A stretch of 64,000 nt of DNA from Clostridium sp. 'White wine YQ' (GCF_028728205.1 NZ_JAQYUU010000001.1:1539318-1603317), one strand, 5' to 3'; positions 9,146 through 19,371 are shown, counted from the stretch's first letter. Made by a program: numbers and translations. Notes: generated from the sequence alone by a model not told the origin.

Positions 9146-9745
9146 TTACTTATAACTATTTAATATTTCAACTAAATCTTTTACCTGAACTGCAGTTGAT
9201 GCTATGTCTTTTGAATTATCAACAATTATGTTTGAAAAATCCTTTTTCTTTTCTAAATTCATTTGTGAATTTATTCTTTGAAGAGCTTCACTTTGATTTA
9301 ACTTATCTCTTTCCTTAAGCCTTGCGATTTGAGTATTATGGTCTACCCATACTAGAATTACTAGGTCCATTGACTCATGAAGTTTATTTTCTATTAATGT
9401 TGGAGCATCCAAAATAACTACTTTCTCACCTTTTTTTTCTTTTTCTGAGAATGCTAAATCAATTTCTTTTAATATATATGGTAGAATTATCTCTTCATAC
9501 TTTATTCTTAGTCTTGGAAACCTAAAAATATGATTACCAAATTCTTTTCTTCTAAATTCTCCTCTCCAGTCAAAAAAACCTTCCCCAAATTCTACTCTTA
9601 CTCTCTTTAATATTTCAGGATATTTTTTAAGTACATCCTTAGCTATTGCATCTGCATCTATTATCTGAAATCCTGATTCTCTTAAGAATCCTGAAACTGT
9701 ACTTTTTCCTGATGCAATTCCTCCAGTTAGTCCGACCTTTAACAT
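9146..9745 (-). CDS. coaE: Dephospho-CoA kinase
   Basis: A 199-residue enzyme for the last step of coenzyme A synthesis, ATP-dependent phosphorylation of dephospho-CoA. The P-loop G-L-T-G-G-I-A-S-G-K-S-T is at the N-terminus, followed by the family's D-A-D-x-I-A segment and the lid region L-K-E-R-D. The ATG at 9745 is preferred over a GTG three codons earlier, because AGGAG (eight bases upstream) overlaps that GTG. The ribosome binding site abuts the polA stop codon, so the genes are coupled. The polA-coaE order is widespread in Firmicutes. Confidence 0.95.
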   Translation of the reverse strand: MLKVGLTGGIASGKSTVSGFLRESGFQIIDADAIAKDVLKKYPEILKRVRVEFGEGFFDWRGEFRRKEFGNHIFRFPRLRIKYEEIILPYILKEIDLAFSEKEKKGEKVVILDAPTLIENKLHESMDLVILVWVDHNTQIARLKERDKLNQSEALQRINSQMNLEKKKDFSNIIVDNSKDIASTAVQVKDLVEILNSYK

Positions 9746-9756
9746 TTTACTCACTC

Positions 9757-12363
9757 CTATTTTGCGTCATACCAATTGTGACCAACATTCAAGTCAACTT
9801 CTAAAGGAACACTTAACTCTAAAACATTTTCCATTTCTGTTTTTACTAGTTTTTTAACTTCCTCTAGCTCATTAGGCTTAACGTTTAATATAAGTTCATC
9901 ATGAACTTGTAATATCAATGTACTTTTTAAATTCTTTTCTCTAAGCTTATCATAAACTTTTATCATAGCTATTTTTATAATATCTGCTGCACTTCCTTGA
10001 ATGGGTGCATTCATAGCTAATCTTTCCCCTAAAGCCTTTAAAATCTTATTTGAAGCTTTTATTTCAGGTATAAATCTTCTACGATTTAATATTGTATGAA
10101 CATACCCATCTTCGTTTGCTTTTTCTATCACTCCATTTAAATATCCTTTTATTTTAGGGTATCTATCAAAGTAGATGTTCATATATTCGCCTGCTTCTTT
10201 TTTTGTAATACCTAAATCTTGTGCAAGCGAAAAATCAGAAATACCATATACTATTCCAAAATTAACTGCCTTTGCTCTACCTCTCATTAGTGAAGTTACT
10301 TCTTCTAGTGGTACTTTAAAAACTTCTGATGCAGTCTTTGTATGGATATCTATATCCTCTTTAAAGGCATTTATCATATTTTCATCTCCAGACATATGAG
10401 CTAACACTCTTAACTCAATTTGAGAATAGTCTGCAGATAGAATTAGATCATCTTCATTATTTGGTATAAATACTTTTCTTATTGCTCTACCCATTTCATA
10501 CTTTATAGGTATATTCTGAAGATTTGGTTCTGTAGAACTTAATCTACCTGTTGTTGTAACTGTTTGGTTAAAACTTGAATGTATATGTCCATCTGAATCT
10601 ATAACATTCTTTAATCCTTCAATATATGTTGAATATATTTTAGATATTTGTCTAAAATAAGTAATTTCCTTAATTATAGGGTGTTTATCTACAAGCTTCT
10701 CTAATACCTCAGCATTAGTTGAGTAGCCTGTTTTAGTCTTTTTAACAGGTGGTAAATCTAACTTTTCAAATAATATTTTACCTAACTGCTTAGGCGAATT
10801 TATATTAAACTCTTCCCCTGCTAATTCATATATCTTAGCCCCAGTCTCTTCAATCTCCTTTTTAAAAGTGACTGAAAGCTCTTCTAACATATTTTTATTT
10901 ACTTTAAAGCCCTCACATTCCATAGCTGATAGAACATCTGCTAATGGAAGTTCTACCTTATAGTAAAGTTCCTCCATATCATCAGCCTTTAACCTTTCTA
11001 TAAATATATTAGAAAGGTCTTTTAGATAATGTACTCCATCAGCTTTCATTTCTTCTTGTGAGCCTTTTAGTTCCTTACCTAAATATTCTCCAATTAGAAC
11101 TTCTAATGGATACTTTCCTTTTGAGGAGTCTATTATATATGCAGCTAATTCCACGTCAAATTCTATTGCTTTTGGTTCTATATTAAACTTTCTTAAAACA
11201 GTAAGAGTATTCTTTATTCCGTATGAGTATTTTATTATATTATCATTTTCAAATATTTTCTTAAGTAATTTAATATACTCTTCTCTATTTTCTTTTTCAA
11301 TATCCAATGCTTTTACTTCATAATCTCCAAGCTCTGTACTTATAAATAATTTATCTATATTAATTTTTGAATATAATTCTTCATTTATAAGTTGAGATAC
11401 TATATATACTTCTTTTTTGATGCTTGAAACAAGTTCCTTAAAATCTTTCAAACTATCTATAATCTTAACTGGAATTTTTTCAACTTCTTCTTTTTCTTCT
11501 GAAACCTCAAATCTTCCTAGTAAAGACTTCATTCCTAGTTTTAGAAATAAATTTCTTACTTCGGCATTATTAATATGCTCTTTATGTTTTTTATCTTCCC
11601 AAGTGAAATCTACAGGCACATTTCTCATAATAGTCGCAAGTCTCTTACTAAACACTGCATCTTCTCTATGATTTTCAAGGTTTTCTTTAATCTTCTTACC
11701 ACTAATTTCTTCAATATTATCTAGAACATTCTCTAAGGTTCCATAAGTTTGAATCAATTTATATGCAGTCTTTTCACCTATACCAGGAACCCCTGGAATA
11801 TTATCTGATTTATCTCCCATTAATCCTTTTACATCAATAAATTGAGTAGGAGTTACACCAAAATCTTCTATCATTTTTTTATGGTCATATATTTCTTTCT
11901 CTGAAACACCTTTTTTAGTAATAATTATCTTTGTTGAATCAGAGGCTAATTGCAGAGCATCTCTATCTCCTGTCAAAATATAAACTTCTTTATCACTTTC
12001 TTCTCCAAGTTTTGAAATAGTTCCAAGTAAGTCATCTGCTTCAAAACCATCTAATTCAAAAACAGGTATACCAAGAAGAGCCAACATGTCCTTCACAACT
12101 GGAAATTGTTCTGCTAATTCATCTGGCATTCTTTTTCTACCTGCTTTATAATCTGTGTATTCTTCATGTCTAAATGTAGGCGCTTTTCTATCAAAAGTCG
12201 CTATTATGTAATCAGGCTGTATTTCATCTTCTATCTTAAAAATCATATTTGCAAATCCATAAATCGCATTTGTATGTAGCCCTTCACTATTAGTAAGTGG
12301 TGGTAGTGCATAAAAGGCTCTATTCATGATTGAATTTGAATCTATAAGTAATACTCTTTCCAT
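9757..12363 (-). CDS. polA: DNA polymerase I without proofreading
   Basis: An 868-residue repair and primer-removal polymerase. The N-terminal 290 residues form the 5'-3' exonuclease, with G-F-E-A-D-D-L-L and the helix-three-turn motif G-D-K-S-D-N-I-P-G-V-P-G-I-G. The middle domain (about 300-470) has the 3'-5' exonuclease fold but lacks the D-x-E metal site, as in Bacillus PolA, so proofreading is not expected. The polymerase domain has motif A (D-Y-S-Q-I-E-L-R), motif B (R-G-R-A-K-A-V-N-F-G-I-V-Y-G) and motif C (Q-V-H-D-E-L). The ATG at 12363 follows GGAGG by six bases; the in-frame ATG four codons earlier sits inside that site and is unlikely to be used. Confidence 0.97.
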   Translation of the reverse strand: MERVLLIDSNSIMNRAFYALPPLTNSEGLHTNAIYGFANMIFKIEDEIQPDYIIATFDRKAPTFRHEEYTDYKAGRKRMPDELAEQFPVVKDMLALLGIPVFELDGFEADDLLGTISKLGEESDKEVYILTGDRDALQLASDSTKIIITKKGVSEKEIYDHKKMIEDFGVTPTQFIDVKGLMGDKSDNIPGVPGIGEKTAYKLIQTYGTLENVLDNIEEISGKKIKENLENHREDAVFSKRLATIMRNVPVDFTWEDKKHKEHINNAEVRNLFLKLGMKSLLGRFEVSEEKEEVEKIPVKIIDSLKDFKELVSSIKKEVYIVSQLINEELYSKINIDKLFISTELGDYEVKALDIEKENREEYIKLLKKIFENDNIIKYSYGIKNTLTVLRKFNIEPKAIEFDVELAAYIIDSSKGKYPLEVLIGEYLGKELKGSQEEMKADGVHYLKDLSNIFIERLKADDMEELYYKVELPLADVLSAMECEGFKVNKNMLEELSVTFKKEIEETGAKIYELAGEEFNINSPKQLGKILFEKLDLPPVKKTKTGYSTNAEVLEKLVDKHPIIKEITYFRQISKIYSTYIEGLKNVIDSDGHIHSSFNQTVTTTGRLSSTEPNLQNIPIKYEMGRAIRKVFIPNNEDDLILSADYSQIELRVLAHMSGDENMINAFKEDIDIHTKTASEVFKVPLEEVTSLMRGRAKAVNFGIVYGISDFSLAQDLGITKKEAGEYMNIYFDRYPKIKGYLNGVIEKANEDGYVHTILNRRRFIPEIKASNKILKALGERLAMNAPIQGSAADIIKIAMIKVYDKLREKNLKSTLILQVHDELILNVKPNELEEVKKLVKTEMENVLELSVPLEVDLNVGHNWYDAK

Positions 12364-12510
12364 AACTTCCTCCATATTGTATAAACACTTTTACATTATA
12401 ATTATACTATTTTTCTTGGAAAACTTCACCTTAGTATTATTAATTTTAACACATATAGATTATAATATAACCATATAGAAAAATATATTTTACATTTAAG
12501 GAGTATAAAC

Positions 12511-13737
12511 ATGGAAAATTTATTAAAAAAATATGCTTTATTAGCTGTAAAGACTGGAGTTAATGTTAAGAAAGATCAATACTTAGTAATCAATTCTCCC
12601 ATTGAATGTGCTTTCTTTGCAAGACAAATAGCCGAAGAAGCTTATAAATTAGGTGCAAAGCAAGTAATAATACATTGGAATGATGAAAAATTCGCAAGAA
12701 TAAACTATACTTATGCCTCAATAGAAGCACTAGAGGATATACCAAATTGGATGGTTGATTCTTATCTATCCTATGCTAAAAAAGGTGCTGCATTCCTAAG
12801 CATTTCTGCTTCTGACCCTGAAAATTTAAAAGGAATTGATGCAAATAAGATTTCAGCTTCATTAAAAGCAAGACAAATAGCTTTAAGGGAATATTCTGAC
12901 TTACTTATGAGCAATAAATGCCCTTGGAGCATAGTTTCAATCCCAACTACAGCCTGGGCTAAAAAAGTTTTCTCAAATGTATCTGAAGAGGAAGCTGTTT
13001 CTAAACTATGGGAACAAATTTTCAAAATTGTCCGCATAGATAAAGAAGATCCAGATAAAGCTTGGGAAGAACATTTAGCAAATTTAGATGAAAAGATGCA
13101 TTATCTAAATGAAAAGAATTTCAAACTACTCCACTATACTAATTCTCTAGGAACCGATTTAAAAATTGAACTTCCTAAAGATCATTTATGGTGTGGTGGT
13201 GCAGATAAAATGTCTGATGGAAGAAGCTTTGTTGCAAACATGCCTACAGAAGAAGTATTTACGCTTCCGTTAAAGACAGGCATAAATGGTAAAGTCGTTT
13301 CCTCAATGCCATTAAACTATAGTGGAAACTTAATTAATAATTTTTCTCTAACCTTTAAGGATGGAAGAATTGTTGATTTTGAAGCTGAGGAAGGATACGA
13401 GACATTAAAACACTTAATAGAAACCGATGAAGGCTCTCATTACTTAGGGGAAGTTGCATTAGTTCCATATGATTCTCCAATATCAAATTCTGGTGTAATA
13501 TTCTTTAATACACTATATGATGAGAATGCTTCTTGCCACCTTGCCATAGGTAAAGCATATCCATTCTGTCTAAAAGATTCAGATGGATTATCAAAAGATG
13601 ACCTAGTAAAAAAAGGAGCAAATGATTCTTTAGCACACGTAGATTTTATGGTTGGAACAAAAGACTTAGATATTGTTGGTATAACAAATTCAGGAGAAAA
13701 ATTTCAAATATTTAAGGATGGAAACTGGGCATTCTAA
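12511..13737 (+). CDS. M29-family metallo-aminopeptidase (AmpS/AmpT type)
   Basis: A 408-residue cytoplasmic aminopeptidase that removes N-terminal residues from peptides using two metal ions. The metal-ligand region of the M29 family is recognisable in the last third: M-P-T-E-E-V-F-T-L-P, G-E-V-A-L-V, the C-H-L-A-I-G-K-A-Y segment, and A-H-V-D-F-M-V-G near the C-terminus. Length is that of the family (about 400-415). A GGAG site precedes the ATG by eight bases. It stands alone, transcribed away from polA, with a strong terminator. Confidence 0.92.
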   Translation: MENLLKKYALLAVKTGVNVKKDQYLVINSPIECAFFARQIAEEAYKLGAKQVIIHWNDEKFARINYTYASIEALEDIPNWMVDSYLSYAKKGAAFLSISASDPENLKGIDANKISASLKARQIALREYSDLLMSNKCPWSIVSIPTTAWAKKVFSNVSEEEAVSKLWEQIFKIVRIDKEDPDKAWEEHLANLDEKMHYLNEKNFKLLHYTNSLGTDLKIELPKDHLWCGGADKMSDGRSFVANMPTEEVFTLPLKTGINGKVVSSMPLNYSGNLINNFSLTFKDGRIVDFEAEEGYETLKHLIETDEGSHYLGEVALVPYDSPISNSGVIFFNTLYDENASCHLAIGKAYPFCLKDSDGLSKDDLVKKGANDSLAHVDFMVGTKDLDIVGITNSGEKFQIFKDGNWAF

Positions 13738-13739
13738 TA

Positions 13740-13768
13740 AAAAAGAAGAGGCGTTGCCTCTTCTTTTT
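13740..13768. terminator. Bidirectional terminator
   Basis: AAAAAGAAGAGGC and GCCTCTTCTTTTT form a perfect 13-bp stem with a 3-base loop. It serves the aminopeptidase (+) and the EFR1-type gene (-), which converge here. Confidence 0.9.
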
Positions 13769-13784
13769 ATTTATATAATTATTA

Positions 13785-14762
13785 TTAACTTAAATAGAAG
13801 TCTTTAGCTACATTTCTTCTATAATTCTTTGTATAACTTATCTGAAGGATCTTTCTAGTTATGCTGCACTTTTCCATAATATTTATTAACAAATTTGCTA
13901 GAATGCTGTTTACTCCAAACATTACACAATATGAAAATATATCAATTAGTATTGGTAAATCATAAATTCTCTTATCTATTTCTGCAAGTAGAAAAATTGG
14001 GGAAAGCTGAAAAAGTCCATATATAGTTAATTTTACAATTGATAATTGAATTGATTTTTTTGGACACATATTAATACATCTTTGACAACTTTCACATCTC
14101 CAGCTCCATTTTGGTTTACCACTCTGCATTTCGATAGCATTTACTGGACAAATATTTTTACATTTCGAACAGTTATTACATGAATTATCTGCTATATAGG
14201 TTTTACCTAAAAATTTACGTCCAAGGTTATTAAATATAATAAAAATAATCCATGAAATAGCTAATGTCACGATATTTCTATTCTTGAATCTAGTTTCATT
14301 ATTTATAAGTTTTTTTGCAACTTCCCTTGTCTCTTTTTCGGCTTCTCTAAAAATCTCTTTCTGCTTTTCTTTTGGTTTAGGATTAAATATTTGAGTCCAA
14401 TTGTAATCATAAGTAACCATATCAGTTAAAACTACTTTAAATCCCTTCTTACTAAGAATTCTTTTTAATGAGAATAAAGATTGTCCTTCGAACCCGGCTG
14501 AGGTACACACAATTGCTGCCTTGCTATAAATAGGATTTTTTATATTTGAAATGTACCTAAGCATAATTTCAGGTGTTCCAAATCCATAGATAGGATAACA
14601 AAATATATGTAATTCATAATTACCTAATTTCCTATCATTATCTTTTTCAATATTAACTAGATCTGCTTCATATCCACTTTTATATAATTCATCAGCTAAT
14701 AACATAACCATACTATTTGTGTTACCAGTTCCTGAAAAATAATGAATAAGGCATTTATCCAT
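13785..14762 (-). CDS. EFR1-family flavodoxin-ferredoxin fusion protein
   Basis: A 325-residue redox protein. The N-terminal 150 residues are flavodoxin-like, with FMN-phosphate loop F-S-G-T-G-N-T-N-S. Two [4Fe-4S] sites follow, C-N-N-C-S-K-C-K-N-I-C-P and C-E-S-C-Q-R-C-I-N-M-C-P. The C-terminal part is hydrophobic, with about two membrane segments. This is the usual EFR1 arrangement in Clostridia. It probably shuttles electrons at the membrane; the partners are not known. It starts 11 bases after the upstream iron-sulfur gene, so the two form an operon and may act together. Confidence 0.85.
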   Translation of the reverse strand: MDKCLIHYFSGTGNTNSMVMLLADELYKSGYEADLVNIEKDNDRKLGNYELHIFCYPIYGFGTPEIMLRYISNIKNPIYSKAAIVCTSAGFEGQSLFSLKRILSKKGFKVVLTDMVTYDYNWTQIFNPKPKEKQKEIFREAEKETREVAKKLINNETRFKNRNIVTLAISWIIFIIFNNLGRKFLGKTYIADNSCNNCSKCKNICPVNAIEMQSGKPKWSWRCESCQRCINMCPKKSIQLSIVKLTIYGLFQLSPIFLLAEIDKRIYDLPILIDIFSYCVMFGVNSILANLLINIMEKCSITRKILQISYTKNYRRNVAKDFYLS

Positions 14763-14773
14763 AACTATTCTCC

Positions 14774-16030
14774 CTATTTTTGATTGCTTAATAATTTATC
14801 TAAATACACTGACTTTAACTGTTTACTTGCCATAGCTCTATTAATTGGTGGAAGCTTTAATATAGAAGAAAAAACTGCCGCCATTGCTCTATGACTTGCT
14901 AACGCTTTATTATCAAAAAGAAGCTCTTGAAGCTGACCTTTTTCGATAGCTTGTAATACTATTCTATGAGTGGTATTTACTGGTGTTATTATCTTTTTTT
15001 CTCTACTTTTTAAACTAATACTCTTTTTAGGACAGTTCCTTACACACACTCCACAGCCAAGGCATATATTCTCATCGACTACTGCCTTCTTAGATATGGA
15101 ATCTATTTTTATTGCTTCTATAGGGCAAACCTTTGAACACTTTCCACAACCTACGCAGCTTTCTTCTTCAACTTTAGGTAAAAAGGCTGTTGTTTGAATT
15201 GGATTTGCATAGCCAAACTTTTTAACAGCTAACATTCCCTCACAGCAACAACCACAACAATTACACATGAACAAGGAATCCTCTCTCACATTTTCTCCGC
15301 ATTGAACTAAATTGTGCTCGTATGCCATATTTAAAATGTCCAAACCTTCTGCTGCATCTATAGCTCTTCCATAACCATTTTTGCTTAATGAATAAGCTGG
15401 ATTTCCAAGTGTTATACATGTTTCCATTGGTGCATCACACTCTTTTCCTAAGTGCTGCATTTTATGCCTACAAAAGCACATACTTACTGTAATGAATCTT
15501 GCATTTTTTATCACATTGCTCGCTCTATCATAATCCATTATCTCAAGTTCATTTTCCCTGGAGAGAACTCCTTCCTGTACAAATGCTTTGCCAAATTTTG
15601 TTTCTGTTCCGAGAAATAAATCTTTTATAAAGTCCTCTTCTACGTTTAAATACTGATAGTAAAGCTCTGATAATGTCTTTTGATCAATATCCCCTCTTGT
15701 TCTCATAAGTGAAAACTCAAAAAAACCTAACATCGGCGGAGGAAGACAATACTCTTTTTTCCCATCATAATCAATATCTAAAATAATAGCTTTTGAGGCC
15801 AATTTTTGAAGAATATTTTCCGTCTGAACTTCGTCCATTTTCCAAATATAACTTGCTGTTTTAACTGAAAAAGGTTTAATAGGCAACATTGCTACAAGCT
15901 CTGCCTCCTTTTCAGTAAATAGCATACTAAGTATTTTATATAAAGTTTGTGATGGTGGTGCCCCCTGTGGAAATCTATTAAGCCTTTCCTCTAGCCTTTT
16001 ATAGGCATTTTTATTCGAAATATGAGACAT
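14774..16030 (-). CDS. Multi-cysteine 4Fe-4S binding protein
   Basis: A 418-residue soluble protein. The first 180 residues are helical and without cysteines. Then come C-F-C-R-H-K...C, C-N-C-C-G-C-C-C and two classical ferredoxin motifs, C-V-G-C-G-K-C-S-K-V-C-P and C-L-G-C-G-V-C-V-R-N-C-P. A helical tail follows. Proteins of this layout are common in Clostridia and annotated only as 4Fe-4S dicluster proteins. The unusual C-C-G-C-C-C stretch could hold another cluster or a heterodisulfide-reductase-like site, which is inference. It heads a two-gene operon with the EFR1-type gene. Confidence 0.8.
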   Translation of the reverse strand: MSHISNKNAYKRLEERLNRFPQGAPPSQTLYKILSMLFTEKEAELVAMLPIKPFSVKTASYIWKMDEVQTENILQKLASKAIILDIDYDGKKEYCLPPPMLGFFEFSLMRTRGDIDQKTLSELYYQYLNVEEDFIKDLFLGTETKFGKAFVQEGVLSRENELEIMDYDRASNVIKNARFITVSMCFCRHKMQHLGKECDAPMETCITLGNPAYSLSKNGYGRAIDAAEGLDILNMAYEHNLVQCGENVREDSLFMCNCCGCCCEGMLAVKKFGYANPIQTTAFLPKVEEESCVGCGKCSKVCPIEAIKIDSISKKAVVDENICLGCGVCVRNCPKKSISLKSREKKIITPVNTTHRIVLQAIEKGQLQELLFDNKALASHRAMAAVFSSILKLPPINRAMASKQLKSVYLDKLLSNQK

Positions 16031-16150
16031 TAACTTACACCCTTTCTATTCAACTTTCTCACTAACTATTTCTAAAATTTTGTAGTTCTTTATAAATATT
16101 ACTATAGATTACCTGATTAGTGTTGTCTATAGACTTGAGTAATAAACGTA

Positions 16151-16187
16151 AAAATAGTAGCATCCTATTTTATAATGCTACTATTTT
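16151..16187 (-). terminator. Terminator of the sigma factor / DUF4179 operon
   Basis: AAAATAGTAGCAT (16151-16163) pairs with ATGCTACTATTTT (16175-16187), a 13-bp stem followed by Ts on the minus strand. Confidence 0.85.
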
Positions 16188-16194
16188 TTATCTT

Positions 16195-17568
16195 CTATCT
16201 TAAATTTATCTTTATTGCTTGATCTTTAAAAACCTTTAAATCTGTATCCTTAGTTCTATAAAGCTTAACATAATCTGAATAGTCATTATTATCATCTTTG
16301 TTTAAATAAAAAGTTGAAGTATATATACCTGTACTTCTATCTAGATGTTCTTCATTATACCCCGAAGGTTTCTCTAATTCCTTATCATTTTTGTCATAGA
16401 ACTTAAAGAAATTATATGGTGTTACTACCCCATTTTTGCGATAACTGATTTTAATATGTGTTTTATCAAATTTAATATCTTCTATTGTCAGACTACCATA
16501 TTCGCTTAATTTTATTGTGTCAGGTAATTTGCCTATATTTAAATGTTCACTTGGAGTGTCTTTTGAATTGAACTTAAAATGAATAGGTACTATATTAAAA
16601 TATTCACTATTCTTATTAACACCCAAAAACTCAAAAGTAATAGTTGTCTTTCCATTTGAGGTCTCATTTATATTACGATTAAATATTGTGGAATAGTTTC
16701 CTTTATCATCTGTTATTGCAAAATAATATAATAAATAATCTTTAATATTTGCGTCACTTGTTATTACTACTTGATTTCCTAAAGGTGATATAATTACCTT
16801 GTCTATTGTTATTTCTCTATTTATATTATCTCCAAAATTAATATTAGTCGTAATATTAGGTTTAATTATTTTACTATCTATAGCTACTTTACTTTTATCT
16901 ACATCTGTTTCTATCTTCCAGGTCCCTTTTGTACCTAATATGCTCTCAGCTAATATCTCAAGCTTAAATTTATCCTTTAAGTTCACGGAAGATATATTTG
17001 CTTTTGTCATCCCTTTAAGAACTCTATCAGATTCAAAATATGCTTCACAATCATCATTTGCACCAAACTCTAAAGCTCTACCATCTACTTTATATTTTAT
17101 ATTTGCTTCATTGAAAAATGCTGACAACTCATCTGTAGAATCTTTTTTTTCAATCTCTTTATCACTTTCCACTGTATAAAAAACATATATAAAATTATCA
17201 TCTACATCTATATTATCAACGGTAAACTTAATTCCTTCATCTTTAACTGCTATTCCTATAGGATTGTTCAATGCTTCAACCCTTACTTCATCTCCAGAAA
17301 ACTTCGAGTCGTTATTTCCCTTGAAATATCCTATAACATTATTAACTGCAGCTTTTACGCTAGGTGAATTAAACGAAATACCTATTATGAAAACTAATAA
17401 AACACACGCTACTGCTATAAACTTTTGTGTATTTACTTTTCTCTTTATTTTCACAGAACCATCAGGTAAGTTTTGCATTAATGTACATATCTTATTATCG
17501 AAATTTTTAGGAACTGCCCACTTTTCATTGTTTATATTCTTCTTAATTATCTCATCAAAATCACTCAT
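16195..17568 (-). CDS. DUF4179 domain protein, probable membrane partner of the ECF sigma factor
   Basis: A 457-residue protein with a cytoplasmic N-terminal part (about 1-46), one membrane helix (about 47-66) and a large extracellular beta-rich domain. The segment just after the helix, N-S-P-S-V-K-A-A-V-N-N-V-I-G-Y-F, is the DUF4179 signature. Such proteins are encoded next to SigV/RsiV-like ECF sigma factors and are taken to be anti-sigma factors that sense the envelope. The gene overlaps the sigma factor gene by 8 bases, which implies coupled translation. The ligand or stress is unknown. Confidence 0.8.
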   Translation of the reverse strand: MSDFDEIIKKNINNEKWAVPKNFDNKICTLMQNLPDGSVKIKRKVNTQKFIAVACVLLVFIIGISFNSPSVKAAVNNVIGYFKGNNDSKFSGDEVRVEALNNPIGIAVKDEGIKFTVDNIDVDDNFIYVFYTVESDKEIEKKDSTDELSAFFNEANIKYKVDGRALEFGANDDCEAYFESDRVLKGMTKANISSVNLKDKFKLEILAESILGTKGTWKIETDVDKSKVAIDSKIIKPNITTNINFGDNINREITIDKVIISPLGNQVVITSDANIKDYLLYYFAITDDKGNYSTIFNRNINETSNGKTTITFEFLGVNKNSEYFNIVPIHFKFNSKDTPSEHLNIGKLPDTIKLSEYGSLTIEDIKFDKTHIKISYRKNGVVTPYNFFKFYDKNDKELEKPSGYNEEHLDRSTGIYTSTFYLNKDDNNDYSDYVKLYRTKDTDLKVFKDQAIKINLR

Positions 17569-18115
17569 CTAAATCACTCCAATCAGAATCTTCCAATATA
17601 ATTTTCAACTTCTTTTTTGATCTACTAAGCCGTGATTTTACCGTACCTTCAGAAACATTCAGAATTTTACTTATTTCACTTATACTCATATCTTCATAGT
17701 AAAATAGTGTCAATATTATTTGGGAATCCTTGTCCAACTTATTTATATAATTTATCATATAACCTTCATACGCATCTTCATAGGATAGGTTATATTTCTC
17801 CATATTCTCTTGTAGTTCTACTCTCTTACCCTTGTTGTAAGTTCTATAGCATTCATTTATAAGGATTCTCATAATCCAAGCTTTAAAATTCTTTTTATCT
17901 TGTAGTTTGCTTAAGTTTTTAAATGCCTTAAATATCGTTTCACTGACTACATCTTCTACATCCTGCTCATGTTTTAGTATTCCTTTTGCTACTCTATATA
18001 AAGAAATTTTTTGCTCAAAAACTAATTCAACGAATACCTCTCTAGTTATCTCTTTAACTCGTTCTCTTTTAAAATTCGTATTATATATGTTAATAATACC
18101 TTCTGTCATTCCCAC
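17561..18115 (-). CDS. ECF-type RNA polymerase sigma factor
   Basis: A 184-residue sigma-70 family factor with only regions 2 and 4. Region 2 spans about 35-100 (D-V-V-S-E-T-I-F-K-A-F, F-K-A-W-I-M-R-I-L-I-N-E). Region 4 spans about 125-175 (L-F-Y-Y-E-D-M-S-I-S-E-I-S-K-I-L, S-E-G-T-V-K-S-R-L-S-R). The start is a GTG, supported by AGGAGGTG seven bases upstream; the ATG within the spacer is out of frame. It is cotranscribed with its probable anti-sigma partner. A GGAAC element lies upstream, but I could not find a matching -10, so autoregulation is only plausible. Confidence 0.92.
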   Translation of the reverse strand: MGMTEGIINIYNTNFKRERVKEITREVFVELVFEQKISLYRVAKGILKHEQDVEDVVSETIFKAFKNLSKLQDKKNFKAWIMRILINECYRTYNKGKRVELQENMEKYNLSYEDAYEGYMINYINKLDKDSQIILTLFYYEDMSISEISKILNVSEGTVKSRLSRSKKKLKIILEDSDWSDLDE

Positions 18116-18337
18116 ATCTCTTCACCTCCTACACTATTTAGATAAATAAGCACAATAAAAGGTTCCATGTTCCATTTAATATATTATTTAGCATACAAAA
18201 AATCATTGTATTTGTAAAATTAGTGCTCTTCATTATGTTTGACTGAAAATTACTTGAATTTACTAAAAAATAGTCTAAAATGTTATTTAGAGTTGTAATA
18301 AGAAATTTTCTTAATCACATAATAAGGGGGCAAATAA

Positions 18338-19363
18338 ATGTACAGTTTTAAAAATGATTATAGTGAAGGAGCTCATCCAAGAATATTAAATGCTCTTATA
18401 GAGTCTAATCTTGAACAAACAGAAGGTTATGGTGAGGATAAATATTCCCTAGAAGCCATAGAGATCTTAAAAAGTAAGATTCAAAATGATACTATAGATA
18501 TTCACTTTTTTGTAGGTGGTACTCAAACCAACTTAACTGCTATTTCAGCATTTCTAAGACCTCACGAAGCTGCTATTGCTACCAATACTGGTCACATACT
18601 TGTTCATGAAACTGGAGCAATTGAAGCTACTGGCCATAAAGCTATTTCTATAAATGTACCTGATGGAAAGTTAAGACCTAGCGACATACAATTAGCTTTA
18701 GATGAGCACACTGATGAACATATGGTCAAACCTAAACTTGTTTATATATCAAATTCAACAGAAATAGGTACCATATATTCTAAATCAGAACTTGAAAACT
18801 TAAGTTATTTTTGCAAAGAAAAAAATTTATTTTTATTTTTAGATGGTGCTAGGCTTGGTTCTGCCTTATGCTCAAATGGAAATGATCTAGAATTATCAGA
18901 CTTAGCAAACTTAACTGATGCCTTTTATATCGGTGGAACAAAAAATGGAGCACTTTTAGGAGAAGCATTAGTTATATGTAATAACTCCTTAAAGGAGGAT
19001 TTTAGATTCCATATTAAGCAAAAAGGTGCAATGCTTGCTAAAGGCAAGGTTCTTGGAATACAATTCCTTGAACTATTTAAGGATGACTTATATTTTGAAT
19101 TAGCAAAGCATGCTAATAAGATGGCTGATTTACTGAAAGAAGGAATAGATTCTATGGGATATAAGTATTTGATTGATTCACCATCAAATCAGATATTTCC
19201 TATATTCCCTAACTCAATTATTAAAAAGCTAAAAGAAAACTACGCTTTTATAGTTTGGTCAAAAGTAGACGATAATTTTTCATCAATCAGACTAGTAACA
19301 TCTTGGGCTACTAAAGAACAGGCAGTTAATGACTTTATAAATGATTTAAAATCTCTATCTTAA
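18338..19363 (+). CDS. Threonine aldolase-family PLP enzyme (beta-eliminating lyase type)
   Basis: A 341-residue fold-type I PLP enzyme. The Schiff-base lysine is K202 in Y-I-G-G-T-K-N-G-A-L, and the Asp that contacts the PLP ring nitrogen is D169 in F-L-F-L-D-G-A-R-L. The N-terminal N-D-Y-S-E-G-A-H-P-R-I motif is that of low-specificity threonine aldolases, which split threonine to glycine and acetaldehyde. Closely related clostridial proteins are also annotated as beta-eliminating lyases, so the substrate is not certain. AAGGGGG precedes the ATG. It is a single-gene unit with its own terminator. Confidence 0.85.
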   Translation: MYSFKNDYSEGAHPRILNALIESNLEQTEGYGEDKYSLEAIEILKSKIQNDTIDIHFFVGGTQTNLTAISAFLRPHEAAIATNTGHILVHETGAIEATGHKAISINVPDGKLRPSDIQLALDEHTDEHMVKPKLVYISNSTEIGTIYSKSELENLSYFCKEKNLFLFLDGARLGSALCSNGNDLELSDLANLTDAFYIGGTKNGALLGEALVICNNSLKEDFRFHIKQKGAMLAKGKVLGIQFLELFKDDLYFELAKHANKMADLLKEGIDSMGYKYLIDSPSNQIFPIFPNSIIKKLKENYAFIVWSKVDDNFSSIRLVTSWATKEQAVNDFINDLKSLS

Positions 19364-19371
19364 TAAATAGT

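Noticed and set aside
18116-18200. Autoregulated ECF promoter (GGAAC -35)
   Set aside because: A GGAAC element is present but no convincing -10 element at the proper distance.
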